Assembly (NCBI RefSeq): GCF_027587205.1
Contig: NZ_JAPDOD010000007.1
Span: 124,001-188,000, forward strand
From: Solirubrobacter ginsenosidimutans
GTDB lineage: Bacteria > Actinomycetota > Thermoleophilia > Solirubrobacterales > Solirubrobacteraceae
Length of the DNA: 64,000 nt
Reading direction: 5' to 3'
This document shows, piece by piece, positions 25,897 to 34,379 of this stretch. Under the pieces are notes generated by a model, which had not been told where the DNA came from, ran no database searches, and saw nothing but the letters and a program-made list of their open reading frames with translations. Positions within the stretch are counted from its first letter, which is position 1. The number at the start of each line of letters is the position of its first letter. The position numbers and the translations under genes are program-made.

Positions 25897-26198
25897 GCCT
25901 GCTCCTCCGCGTAGCGCTGGAAGCGATCCATGCGCTGCTCCCAGACCTGCCGGTGGGTCTCGATCCAGGCGCCGGCCTCCGCCATGTCCGCCGCGCCGAG
26001 GCGGCACTGACGCGCGCGCCCCACCTTCTCCGTGGTCACGAGATCGGCACGCTCGAGGATCCCGACGTGCTTCTTGACCCCGTTCAGCGTCAGCCCGAAC
26101 GGCCGCGCCAGCTCGCTGATCGTGGCCGGCCCGCGCCCGAGACGCTCGAGGATCCCACGTCGCGTGGGGTCCGAGAGGGCGAAGAACGTGCCGTCCAG
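25893..26198 (-). CDS. ArsR-family regulator without a standard start codon
   Basis: An unmistakable ArsR winged helix is encoded here: LDGTFFALSDPTRRGILERL, then TISELARPFGLTLNGVKKHVGILERADLV and VGRARQCRLG. However, the frame contains no ATG, GTG or TTG before its upstream in-frame stop (TAA, 26229-26231). The coordinates begin at CTG 26198, which would give a 101-aa protein; an ATC further up is an alternative. A different frame has ATG upstream, so a one-base frameshift, real or from sequencing, is also possible. The stop overlaps the SRPBCC gene, forming the usual ArsR-SRPBCC pair. A palindromic operator lies just upstream. Confidence 0.7.
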   Translation of the reverse strand: MDGTFFALSDPTRRGILERLGRGPATISELARPFGLTLNGVKKHVGILERADLVTTEKVGRARQCRLGAADMAEAGAWIETHRQVWEQRMDRFQRYAEEQA

Positions 26199-26210
26199 TG
26201 TTGCTGATAG

Positions 26211-26226
26211 TGAACCGATCGGTGCA
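26211..26226. promoter_or_regulatory. candidate ArsR operator
   Basis: TGAACCGATCGGTGCA contains the perfect 10-bp palindrome ACCGATCGGT and is symmetric at 14 of 16 positions. It lies immediately upstream of the ArsR coding region, as expected for autoregulation. Confidence 0.55.
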
Positions 26227-26435
26227 CCTTAGCATGGCGCGCACCGAATGGTGCCTCCTCAATTGTTCGAGTCCCGGGCCGTGGGGCAGCGCGGCGTCGC
26301 GACCGACGGACGATTCCGCGGACGCGCTGGCGGTGCGACGCAGCATTGATCGTCCATTACCTGGTGCTACGGAGAAGGTCAGCAATAGTTAACTGCTCGA
26401 CCGAATTGGATCGAACGACCCACCTGGACCTTCCA

Positions 26436-26465
26436 TTGACACGCATTGAGCGCATCGGATAGGGG
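26436..26465 (+). promoter_or_regulatory. possible promoter of the contractile injection operon
   Basis: TTGACA at 26436-26441 followed 18 bp later by TAGGGG (26460-26465) is the best sigma-70-like pair before the operon. The -10 is poor and the predicted start is only about 5 nt before the first GTG (26477), so the assignment is weak. The palindrome AGTTAACT (26387-26394) upstream might be a regulator site. No sigma-54 motif is present here. The 236-bp gap 26229-26464 holds nothing else recognisable. Confidence 0.3.
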
Positions 26466-26476
26466 TGGGATCTACC

Positions 26477-27421
26477 GTGGAGTTCGCTGACGGTGTCATC
26501 GTCCGGCTCGCTGATCCGGACACCCGCTCCGCCCTCTTCGATGCGGCGGCCATGGAGTCGCTGGTGAACGCGACGTACGACACCGAGGCGATGCCTGTAT
26601 CGCCTCCGTTCACGCCGCTGTTCGACGAAGTGCGGCTCGGTTACGTCGCCACCCGCCGTGCGACGGTCACCGGCGAGTGGGCGGACGCCACCGGCGCGGA
26701 GCGGCGAGAGCTGCGTGTACAGGTGCACGGGCTCGCGGACCTGTCACCGCTGCGGGTCGACGCGCTCTGGCGCGGCGCGATCGTCGTCCGCACGAGCCAC
26801 GCGCTGGAAACGGTCGAATCGGTCGAGGTCGCTCTGCCCAGCCTCGACGTCGACCGGGAGATCGCCGCGGACCTCGGTGCGCTACCCGGAGACCCCGCGG
26901 CGTTGGAGAGCGAGCGTCGCGAGCGCCTCCTGACACGGGTGCGGGCAGGGCTCGACCAGCCCGACGCGTTCACAGAGCAGGCGTTCGACCGGCTCCTGGT
27001 GGGAGTGGGCGCGGCGAGTGCCGGTGACCTGGTCGAGCAGCTGCGCGAGCAGGTCCAGCCTGCGTCCGTGCAGTTGCGCTTCAGCCCACCGTCCGGTGGA
27101 CCCGCGACTCCACGGGCGCTCCCGTTCGCCGGCGCGGTGCTGATCCGCGACAAGGGATTCTCAATCGCCGAGGCGCTCGCCGACAGCCGGATGGTCCGCG
27201 AGCAGGTGCAGGACCTCGGTCTCGAGCGCCCCGTGGAGCCTGACGTTCGCCGCCGTCAGCCAGTCGCGGTGGTGTGGATCGTCCCGAGGCTGGCCTTCGC
27301 GGACGACGGCTGGCCGGGCGGGACGCCCGCGATGAACGACGTGCAGCGGCGCGCGGCGCGGGCGCGTGCCGCGGCGCAATGGCTGGCCCGGGAGGGCATC
27401 GCCCTCGTGACCGTCGACTGA
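26477..27421 (+). CDS. first gene of injection operon, unknown structural or accessory protein
   Basis: 314 residues from GTG 26477, chosen over GTG 26465 because AGGGGTGGGA precedes it by 6 nt. No signal peptide or membrane segment. The protein is acidic, alpha/beta-like, with a helical middle (LESERRERLLTRVRAGLDQPD). I recognise no domain. Being first in the operon and 24 bp from the sheath gene, it may be a baseplate, cap or assembly factor of the contractile system; nothing in the sequence decides this. Confidence 0.6.
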   Translation: MEFADGVIVRLADPDTRSALFDAAAMESLVNATYDTEAMPVSPPFTPLFDEVRLGYVATRRATVTGEWADATGAERRELRVQVHGLADLSPLRVDALWRGAIVVRTSHALETVESVEVALPSLDVDREIAADLGALPGDPAALESERRERLLTRVRAGLDQPDAFTEQAFDRLLVGVGAASAGDLVEQLREQVQPASVQLRFSPPSGGPATPRALPFAGAVLIRDKGFSIAEALADSRMVREQVQDLGLERPVEPDVRRRQPVAVVWIVPRLAFADDGWPGGTPAMNDVQRRAARARAAAQWLAREGIALVTVD

Positions 27422-27445
27422 TCTGACAACCCCTGGAGAGAGCTC

Positions 27446-28600
27446 ATGGCCGTCGCTGCCTATCCCTACGTCGAGGTGAAGGTCGTTCCCCCACCGCCGC
27501 CGGTGGTGCAGCGCGCGCCCGGGGTCGTGGCGGTGGTGGGCAAGACGCCGGACGGCGACGGCGGCGGCACCGCGACTCCGAACCATCCGGAGCGCGTCGA
27601 CACACTCGACGATGCGGCGACGCTGTTCGCCCAACGCGACGGCGACGGCGCGGTGGTCGCCACGACGCTCTACAAGTCGCTCGTCCTCGCGATGCTGCAG
27701 GACCCGCGGCCGTCGAAGATCTACGGCGTTCGCGTGCAGGGCGACGACTACGCGGCGGCGCTCGCGGGACTCGAGGCCGCGGACGACGTGACGATGGTCT
27801 CTCTCGCGAACGAGGTCGATGTCGGCACCGCCGACCCGCCCACCGGCCTGCTCGCGCTCAAGGCCCACGTCGAGACGATGTCCGCCGGCGGGCAGCGGCA
27901 GATCGGCTTCGCGATGGTCGACCCGGCAACCGCCAAGAACACGACCTACGTGGCCGACGTGCTGGCGACGTCGGAGCCGCTGAAGAGCTCGACCAACCGG
28001 ATGGTCCTGCTCGCCGCCCGCGGCGCGAACGGTGACATCGCGACCGCGGGCATGGCCGCGGTCGCGAGCCTGCCGCCGCACTACAGCGTCGTGCTCAAGA
28101 AGATCAACGGCGTCACGATGCCGATCCCGCAGCAATACGCGCCGGGGGAGATTGCCAAGCTCGCCGAGGCGAAGGTGATCCCGATCATCGACCCGGCGCT
28201 GATCGCGGGCGAGTCGCTGCACTTCGGCGACGGCTACCTGTTCGGCGCCGACAACCAGTGGATCGATCTCGTGCGCACGCTCGACGACATCGAGTTCCGC
28301 CTGCGCGCCGGGCTGATCGGCCTGGTCGGTGACGCTCGCATCACCAAGCCCGGCATGACGCTACTGCGCACCCAGGTCGACGGCATCCTCGGCGTCCTGC
28401 AGCGCGCCGCGGTGATCGACGACTATCTGATCTCGATCCCGGTGCTCGACGTGCTGAGCATCCCCGAGCCCGCTCGCACCGCCACCGACAGCGCGATTCT
28501 CAAGACGGCGCGCGAGAACCGCACCGTCGATCTCGTCACGACGATCTTCTACGGCCCGGCGGTCAGCAAGCTCGTCCTCACCCTCGTCGCCAAGTTCTGA
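27446..28600 (+). CDS. contractile tail sheath protein
   Basis: 384 residues with GGAGAGAG before ATG 27446. The N-terminus (YPYVEVKVVPPPPPVVQRAPGVVAVVGKT) and C-terminus (RENRTVDLVTTIFYGPAVSKLVLTLVAKF) have the features by which sheath subunits exchange strands. The middle (LRAGLIGLVGDARITKPGMTLLRTQVDGILGVLQ) fits the conserved sheath core. It is compact compared with phage sheaths of about 450-500 residues. It polymerises around the tube and drives injection by contraction. Followed by the tube gene, the normal order. Confidence 0.85.
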   Translation: MAVAAYPYVEVKVVPPPPPVVQRAPGVVAVVGKTPDGDGGGTATPNHPERVDTLDDAATLFAQRDGDGAVVATTLYKSLVLAMLQDPRPSKIYGVRVQGDDYAAALAGLEAADDVTMVSLANEVDVGTADPPTGLLALKAHVETMSAGGQRQIGFAMVDPATAKNTTYVADVLATSEPLKSSTNRMVLLAARGANGDIATAGMAAVASLPPHYSVVLKKINGVTMPIPQQYAPGEIAKLAEAKVIPIIDPALIAGESLHFGDGYLFGADNQWIDLVRTLDDIEFRLRAGLIGLVGDARITKPGMTLLRTQVDGILGVLQRAAVIDDYLISIPVLDVLSIPEPARTATDSAILKTARENRTVDLVTTIFYGPAVSKLVLTLVAKF

Positions 28601-28610
28601 GGAGGCCATC

Positions 28611-29045
28611 GTGCCCGAGTGGAACACCCGGCTCGCCGTCCAATACACGCCTCAAGGCGGGCAAGCGGTCACGATCTCGCCGATCGACACGTTCAGTCCG
28701 TCGTTCTCGCTCAACGCCGAGGCGCTGCACTCGCTCGAGGCGACGCACATCGGGGCGATCTTCTCGCCGCCATCGATCAACTTCTCGATGACCGTCAAGG
28801 CGATCGGCAACGTCGTCGGTGCGCTCACGGCGCTGGCCATGAACGGGACGCTGTTCGACATCACCCTGCTCGAGTTCGACGGTGACGACTGGTCGTTCTC
28901 GTCGTTCGTGCTCCAGCAATGCCTGATCACGAGCGCTTCGCCGACGACCGCGACGATCTCCGGTGCGCCCGCGGCGACCTTCAGCGGCTTCGGCCTCGGC
29001 GCCGCGGTCGATGCGAAGTCCGCCGACCCGGTGAAGCTGCCGTAG
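28611..29045 (+). CDS. tail tube protein
   Basis: 144 residues from GTG 28611 with GAGGAGG upstream. Beta-rich and free of Cys apart from one; the pattern (WNTRLAVQYTPQGGQAVTISPIDTFSPSF, NFSMTVKAIGNVVGALTALAMNGTLFDITLLEF) and size match the Hcp/gp19-like tube fold. Its position right after the sheath supports this. It would form the inner tube through which cargo passes. Confidence 0.75.
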   Translation: MPEWNTRLAVQYTPQGGQAVTISPIDTFSPSFSLNAEALHSLEATHIGAIFSPPSINFSMTVKAIGNVVGALTALAMNGTLFDITLLEFDGDDWSFSSFVLQQCLITSASPTTATISGAPAATFSGFGLGAAVDAKSADPVKLP

Positions 29046-29047
29046 GC

Positions 29048-29296
29048 ATGGACGACCCACGCCCCACCCGCGTCACGCGGACCGGCATCGCGCTCGTGCA
29101 CGCGGGCGAGCTGATGCTGCCCGCGAGCGGCAGCGAGGCCGAGGGCGAGCAGGTCACCGACGATACCCGTGCCGTCATCACGTACGCGTTCCCGGTGGAG
29201 ATCGAGGTGCGCGCCGCCGGTGCGGTGATCGACGCGGATGCGATCGCCGACCGCGCGCTCGCTCGCCTCGCCCGCAACCTCGAAGGGCTCGCCTGA
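29048..29296 (+). CDS. small injection-operon protein, unknown
   Basis: 82 residues from ATG 29048, two bases after the tube stop. Mixed alpha/beta with an acidic centre (SGSEAEGEQVTDDTRAV). No recognised domain. In contractile tails a small chaperone or tube-terminator gene often follows the tube gene, so one of these is plausible but unproven. Confidence 0.55.
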   Translation: MDDPRPTRVTRTGIALVHAGELMLPASGSEAEGEQVTDDTRAVITYAFPVEIEVRAAGAVIDADAIADRALARLARNLEGLA

Positions 29297-29299
29297 GCC

Positions 29300-32200
29300 A
29301 TGCCCGTCTCGGTCGAGGTGCCCGTCCGCATGCGCGTCGACCGCGCCGCGGTCCTCGAGCGGCCCGACGAGGTCGTCGATGCGTTCACCGCCGCGGTCGG
29401 CCGCGCGCTGGCGGCGTCCCGCGCGGAGGTGCTCGACAGCCGCGGCGGCTACGTCACCGTCGCCCCGCGCGCGCCGGAGTTCCGGTGGAGCGGCGACCAG
29501 CTCGCCGGGATCGCGCCCGAGGCCCGCGACACCCTCGAAGCCGAGCTGCGCACCGCCCTGGACGGCCTGCTCGGCGAGCTCTCGCGGGGCGACGGCACGC
29601 ACCCACCGATCCCGCTCGGCGAGCCGCCCGCCGAGCTCGCCGACCCGGAGCGCCACGACACGCTGCTGGGGACGTACGACCTGCCGAGCTATGACGGCGG
29701 AAAGCACGCGACCGTTACTGCCGGGGAGCTCGTCATCAACCCGACGATCACCGACTGGCTTGACGTCGAAGCCGGGGAGCTCACCGAGTCCCGCGGCCCA
29801 GTGTTCTTCGCGCTGACGCCCCGGTGGGGCACGGTGCCGGCCGGCACACCTCGCGGGCTGATCGCGCGGGTCGGCGGCAAGAAGAAGGAGTGGTTGATCA
29901 CCGTCGAAGGGGCGAGCACGTTCCTCTCGTTCGCCGAGTTCTCGTCCTACGGGCTCGTCGGGAACGACTTTCGCAGCAAGAAGATCGACGTGCCGCCGGG
30001 TCGCGCCACCGCCGAGCACCGGGTGGTGTCCGGCAAGCTCGGACTGGAGGCCGCGATCGCCGAGCTGATGGGACCGGAGATCGACGCCCAGCTCCGTCAG
30101 CGGCGCAAGCGCGGCGCGACCACGAGCGAGACCGAGTACACCGAGCTCGTGCAGCGCGCCGTCGCGGCCGAGGTCGGGCGGCGGGTGGAAGGCCTGCTGA
30201 AAGGGGCGAAGGGACAAGATCCGACGAGCCTTCTGATCGTGCGGATGTCCGGCGCCACGGCCATCATCATGCTCACCGCGGAGCACGAGCGGTACGCGCA
30301 TTGGACCGGCACCGCGCTGCTCTTGCCGGTCACGCACGAGCGCCCGTTGAAGTTCGGCGAGCTCGAGCCGCCCACGGGCAAGAGCGAGGGTGGCGCGCCG
30401 GGCGGAGGCGAAGCCGGGGCGGGTGCGACGAGCGCGGCCGGCGGCGACGGCGAAGGCGGCGAGGGTGACGGGACAGGCGAGGGTGACGGGACCGGCGGGA
30501 GCGAAGGCGAAGGTGAAGGGGCCGGGCGCGGCGGGTTCGTGTTCGTGGAGGACGAGGCCCGTGGCACGGACGAGGAAGGCTCGCTCTTCCCGCTCGTCGC
30601 GCACGACATCTTCGCCGGCACGCTCACGTGCGAGCCGCTGGAAGGCGAGCCCAGCCTCGAGCAGCTCGGTGCCGCCGGCGAGTCGCTCAAGCGGTTGATG
30701 GACGACATCGCCTACCGGCTGCAGTTGGGCACGCCGTGTCACTACCCGGCCACGTTCTGCACCCACGCGGCCGCCATGATCGCCAGCCGCGGCGCCGACA
30801 TCTCCCGCTACATCGGCGTCCAGGAACGGCCCGGTTTCACCCGCCCCGCGCGCAATACCAAGGCCAACCTCGGATCGCTCGACTTCCGCCCCGTCGCCTC
30901 GCCCGCGATCCAGTTCCTACGCCACCTGGCGGGTGTCGTGCCACGCATCCGCGACCTGATGGAGAGGATCATGGTCCTCTACGCCTCGCCCGAGCATCGC
31001 GGCAAGATCACCGGCGACTACGCCGGCAACACCGCGGGCTGGCAGCTGAAGTTCTGGGAGGCGATGACGCCCGCGATGAACAAGGGCGTGATGTGGCTGT
31101 TCCTGCCCGCGTGCCAGGCCATGCTGCTGCAACTGCTCCTGGCCTCCAAGGAGGGCATCGACGCGCGCATCCGGAACTTCACGACCTACGCGCCGATCTT
31201 CGAGCGCCTGATGGCCTCGCTGCTTGCGGACTCCGTCGAGCTTCACGCGCTGCGCGATCGCCTGAAGAATCACGAGGCCGCCGACTGGGTGCAGGCGATT
31301 ACGGGGAAGGTGGGCGGGAATGCGACGGCGGCGGTCGCGGTGCTCAACCCCGCGACGGCCTGGGTGAGCGCGGCGCGCGGGGTCTCCGGCCTCTTCCTCG
31401 CCGCCGAGGGGGTGACGACCAGCGCCGGCACCGCGGGCGAGATCGTCACCGAAGGCGGCGTCGCGAAGATCCGCGACAAAGCCGGTCTGCTGTGGTCGCG
31501 GCACGAGCTCGAGCAGGCGATCGTGATGCAGCGCGGTACGGCCGAGGGCATCGACCCGCTGGTCAAGCAGATGACCGACGTGCCGGAGCTGATGACGCGA
31601 TTCCGGTCCGATCCGACCGCGATCCGCAACCAGCTCTGGAAGGTCCTGCTCGAGATGCGCGACAACAACACCGAGATGCTGGGCAAGGCGCGTCGGGACC
31701 CGAGCTTCGCCTTCGGAGCGAGCCGGATCGCCGAGGACATCCCTTCGGCGACCGTGCCGTACAGCCAGTACGCGCTGCAGGGCATCCATCAGCAGGCGCA
31801 CCAGCAGATCGGCGAGTTCTTCCGCGGCGACCGCTTCTACGCGAGCGGTATCGACTATCTGTTCGACTCCGAGCAGGGACGCAGGGCGCTGTCGGGCGCG
31901 TTCCTGATGATCGGGATCGTCGGCCTGTCGGTGCTTTGCCCGCCGCTCGGCGTCGCAGTGGGAGTCGCCGTAGCCGTGGGCGACGTGTTCGCGGCAAAGG
32001 AGAAAGAGCGGCTGTTCGCCTCGATGATCGACCCCGAGCTGGTGCTCACGCGCGCCGAGGTCGAGATGGAGCTGTTCGCCGCCTATCTCGGGCTCGCGCT
32101 ATCGCTCCTCCCGGAGGTGGGTACGGCGGCCGGTGCGGTCCGTCAGGGCACGAAGGTCGCGCTGCGCGCCGGCCTCTACGCGGGCCTGAAGTCGGCGCGC

Positions 32201-32434
32201 CGTTACGTGGTGCGCGCCGCCACACGCCAGATCATCGAGGCCGCGTCGCGCGACCTGCTCGAGACGTTCGTGCGCGAGCTGGCGACCAACGTGGTCATGG
32301 ACCAGGTCGTCTCACACGCGCTCGAGCCGTATCTCGCCTACAAGGAGCGCGAGTACGCCCTGAGGGCGTCCGTCGGCGGTCCGCAGGGCGCCCAGATGCT
32401 CCTCGCCATTCTCGACCACGACGAGAAGCACTGA
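29300..32434 (+). CDS. 1044-residue protein in the tape-measure position, with hydrophobic C-terminal segments
   Basis: 1044 residues. The N-terminal about 350 residues are globular. Residues about 360-420 are a low-complexity Gly/Glu linker (EGDGTGEGDGTGG). A helical region follows (YRLQLGTPCHYPATFCTHAA, LRHLAGVVPRIRDLMERI). The C-terminal part contains a strong hydrophobic stretch at about 865-892 (GAFLMIGIVGLSVLCPPLGV and on) and another at about 925-947. It occupies the place of a tape-measure gene between tube and spike, but lacks long coiled coils. Alternatives are a membrane-active effector loaded in the tube. Its stop overlaps the next start by one base. Confidence 0.6.
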   Translation: MPVSVEVPVRMRVDRAAVLERPDEVVDAFTAAVGRALAASRAEVLDSRGGYVTVAPRAPEFRWSGDQLAGIAPEARDTLEAELRTALDGLLGELSRGDGTHPPIPLGEPPAELADPERHDTLLGTYDLPSYDGGKHATVTAGELVINPTITDWLDVEAGELTESRGPVFFALTPRWGTVPAGTPRGLIARVGGKKKEWLITVEGASTFLSFAEFSSYGLVGNDFRSKKIDVPPGRATAEHRVVSGKLGLEAAIAELMGPEIDAQLRQRRKRGATTSETEYTELVQRAVAAEVGRRVEGLLKGAKGQDPTSLLIVRMSGATAIIMLTAEHERYAHWTGTALLLPVTHERPLKFGELEPPTGKSEGGAPGGGEAGAGATSAAGGDGEGGEGDGTGEGDGTGGSEGEGEGAGRGGFVFVEDEARGTDEEGSLFPLVAHDIFAGTLTCEPLEGEPSLEQLGAAGESLKRLMDDIAYRLQLGTPCHYPATFCTHAAAMIASRGADISRYIGVQERPGFTRPARNTKANLGSLDFRPVASPAIQFLRHLAGVVPRIRDLMERIMVLYASPEHRGKITGDYAGNTAGWQLKFWEAMTPAMNKGVMWLFLPACQAMLLQLLLASKEGIDARIRNFTTYAPIFERLMASLLADSVELHALRDRLKNHEAADWVQAITGKVGGNATAAVAVLNPATAWVSAARGVSGLFLAAEGVTTSAGTAGEIVTEGGVAKIRDKAGLLWSRHELEQAIVMQRGTAEGIDPLVKQMTDVPELMTRFRSDPTAIRNQLWKVLLEMRDNNTEMLGKARRDPSFAFGASRIAEDIPSATVPYSQYALQGIHQQAHQQIGEFFRGDRFYASGIDYLFDSEQGRRALSGAFLMIGIVGLSVLCPPLGVAVGVAVAVGDVFAAKEKERLFASMIDPELVLTRAEVEMELFAAYLGLALSLLPEVGTAAGAVRQGTKVALRAGLYAGLKSARRYVVRAATRQIIEAASRDLLETFVRELATNVVMDQVVSHALEPYLAYKEREYALRASVGGPQGAQMLLAILDHDEKH

Positions 32435-33879
32435 TGGGCGGCACGACGCGCTTCGGGGCCGGCCGGCGCCTGGACGCCGCCGCGATCCGCGCAGCGTCGG
32501 AGCGCAACCCGCGGCTGCGCACGTTCGTCTCCAACCTCGCACGCCACAGCGAGGGCGGCGAGGCGCACGCGCGCGGGCTGCTCGAGCGGCTGATCCGGCG
32601 CGTCGTCGACGACGTCGGCGACGTGCACATGACGCACGCGATCACGCGTCTCGAGCGGATCGAGGTCCTACGCGACAACATCGCCGCGATCCTCGACCAC
32701 GTGCTCGAGGGCGGTGAGCTACCACCGGGCGTGCGGCCCGAGGATCTCGGCCGCACGTTCGACCAGCTCGGTCAGGAGCTGCACGACCTGCGCCGCACGC
32801 AACGCGCGCTGTCCGGGGCCGACGAGTCGTTCAAGCTCGTCGACGACTCGCTCGACTACTACCGGTCCGTGTTGGCCGACGTCGATCCCGTGCCGGGCAC
32901 CCACGCCGAGCCGGTCAACGCGCTACGCGACGCCGTCAAAGCGCTCCCGCAGGACCAGCGCGGGGCGTTGCGCCGGGCGGCCGAGCTCGAGCCGGGCACT
33001 CTCGTCCGTGCGCTCACAAGCGAGGAGCGAGGCCAGCGTCTCGGCGTCGAGGAGCTCAAGGCCAAGCTGCATGACAAGCTGAGCGCTGCCGAGCTGGCCG
33101 AACTCGAGAAAGCCATCAAGGCGGTGGGCAAGGAGCGCACCACGGCGCTGCAGGTGAGTGAGCCGCGTCTGGCCGAGGCGCTCGCCCGCATTCCCGACGC
33201 GCGGTTGCGCGCCGCCGTCACCGTCGGCAACGACGTGTGGATCGTGCAGCAACTCGCGCTGCACAACCCCCAGGCGCTCGGCGAGCTGTGGGCCGCCTTC
33301 AGGAAGCGCGGCGGCAGCGACCCGGGCGGATTCCGTGCCTACGTGCGCCACGAGATGGTCACCTACGGCCGCGGCGTCGTGGGCGAGTACACGGCGGCGT
33401 TCTCGATCAGTTCGGTCGACACGTTGCTCAAGGGCCCCGACACCAACGTCAGAACTCGAGGCACCGACCTGGTCGGGATCACCGGCGACGGGTGGCTGTG
33501 GCTGATCGACGACAAGTCGCACCGAGCCGCGAGCGTGGACAAGGTGAGCTCCCTGACCGACAACCTCGTCACCAACCTACGCGACGACGCCGCCGCGGTG
33601 CGCGGGAAGCTGGCCGAGCTCCAGCAGGCCGATCCGGCGTTCATCCCCGACCCGCAGGTGAAGGACTCGCCGCGCCGGATGGAGGACGCCGCCGCCGAGA
33701 TCGAGCGCATCCAGGCCGCCGGCGACCCCGGCACGCACCCGGCACTGATCAGCAAGGCGCTCCTCGACCGCAAGGTCAAGCTGCGCGTCACGAGCGCGGC
33801 CGGCAACGTCGTCGAGCTCACGCAGGCGCTCAAGGACCTCGGCCTCGAGATCCAGCCGACCAAGAGGAAGCAGCCGTGA
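32434..33879 (+). CDS. PD-(D/E)xK nuclease-like protein within the injection operon
   Basis: 481 residues from ATG 32434 (TGATG overlap). Residues 1-290 are almost all helical with many Arg, Leu and Glu. Residues 310-370 contain the pattern Glu318 (VVGEYTAAF), Asp345 (RGTDLVGI) and Asp359-x-Lys361 (LWLIDDKSH) on alternating hydrophobic strands. This is the order and spacing of a PD-(D/E)xK nuclease core. Such a domain is unexpected in a tail structural gene, so it may be a nuclease toxin carried by the particle. The active-site assignment is by eye and no immunity gene is obvious. Confidence 0.6.
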   Translation: MGGTTRFGAGRRLDAAAIRAASERNPRLRTFVSNLARHSEGGEAHARGLLERLIRRVVDDVGDVHMTHAITRLERIEVLRDNIAAILDHVLEGGELPPGVRPEDLGRTFDQLGQELHDLRRTQRALSGADESFKLVDDSLDYYRSVLADVDPVPGTHAEPVNALRDAVKALPQDQRGALRRAAELEPGTLVRALTSEERGQRLGVEELKAKLHDKLSAAELAELEKAIKAVGKERTTALQVSEPRLAEALARIPDARLRAAVTVGNDVWIVQQLALHNPQALGELWAAFRKRGGSDPGGFRAYVRHEMVTYGRGVVGEYTAAFSISSVDTLLKGPDTNVRTRGTDLVGITGDGWLWLIDDKSHRAASVDKVSSLTDNLVTNLRDDAAAVRGKLAELQQADPAFIPDPQVKDSPRRMEDAAAEIERIQAAGDPGTHPALISKALLDRKVKLRVTSAAGNVVELTQALKDLGLEIQPTKRKQP

Positions 33880-34379
33880 AGGGCTCGCGCAAGAGCTTCA
33901 TGCAGTACGCCCACGTGCCGTCGGCGATCATCTCCGACGGCATCCTCCCGATCCCGCTGTGGTCCGTGACGCAGCTCTCGCTCAGTGAGACCTACCACCT
34001 GCCGCCGATCGGCTCGACCGCCCACCGGGCGATCGTGGCCACCCATGACGACACGGTGACGCTGGCCGGCGTGCTCGTGGGCGTCGAGCGCTTCGCCTGG
34101 AAGTTCGCGCTCGAGACGATGGCGGAGGCCAGCAAGCGCGGCACGGCCTTGGCGGCGATGAGCGGCGGCGCGGTCGGCGGGCTGATCCTCGTGACGTCGA
34201 TGACGATTCGCACCGACATGCAGGTGCAGTCGCTGTCGTTCACGGCGTCCGCGACACGCCGCGAGGTACTCGACGTGTCGATCACGATGATCCATGTGCC
34301 ACGGCCGAGCCTGCTCGGCAAGCTGCTCGACGTCGCGAGCATCGGCGTGGGCGCGCTCTCGGACGGGCTGGGCAAATGA
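33876..34379 (+). CDS. small injection-operon protein, baseplate/tube adaptor candidate
   Basis: 167 residues from GTG 33876, which overlaps the previous stop (GTGA); an ATG at 33900 is an alternative. It is beta-rich, with a Gly-rich hydrophobic turn (AAMSGGAVGGLILVTSMTIR) and the segment MQVQSLSFTASATRREVLDVSITMIHV. Such segments occur in proteins joining tube to baseplate in phages. I cannot name the family. It lies between the nuclease-like gene and the pre-spike gene, all overlapping. Confidence 0.55.
   Translation: MKGSRKSFMQYAHVPSAIISDGILPIPLWSVTQLSLSETYHLPPIGSTAHRAIVATHDDTVTLAGVLVGVERFAWKFALETMAEASKRGTALAAMSGGAVGGLILVTSMTIRTDMQVQSLSFTASATRREVLDVSITMIHVPRPSLLGKLLDVASIGVGALSDGLGK

Noticed and set aside
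27384..27400. A sigma-54-like TGGCCCG sequence inside the first injection gene
   Set aside because: The GG-N10-GC spacing fails and the site is coding.
28652..30766. Long antisense open frame over the injection genes (and similar ones at 1747-2988, 34282-36078 and 52446-55328)
   Set aside because: Open frames opposite high-GC genes arise from codon bias. Their translations are Arg/Gly/Ala-rich without domains, while the opposite strand encodes recognisable proteins.
32434..33879. Tape-measure protein
   Set aside because: Its length and the Asp/Lys pattern point to an enzyme, and the preceding 1044-aa gene fits the place better.
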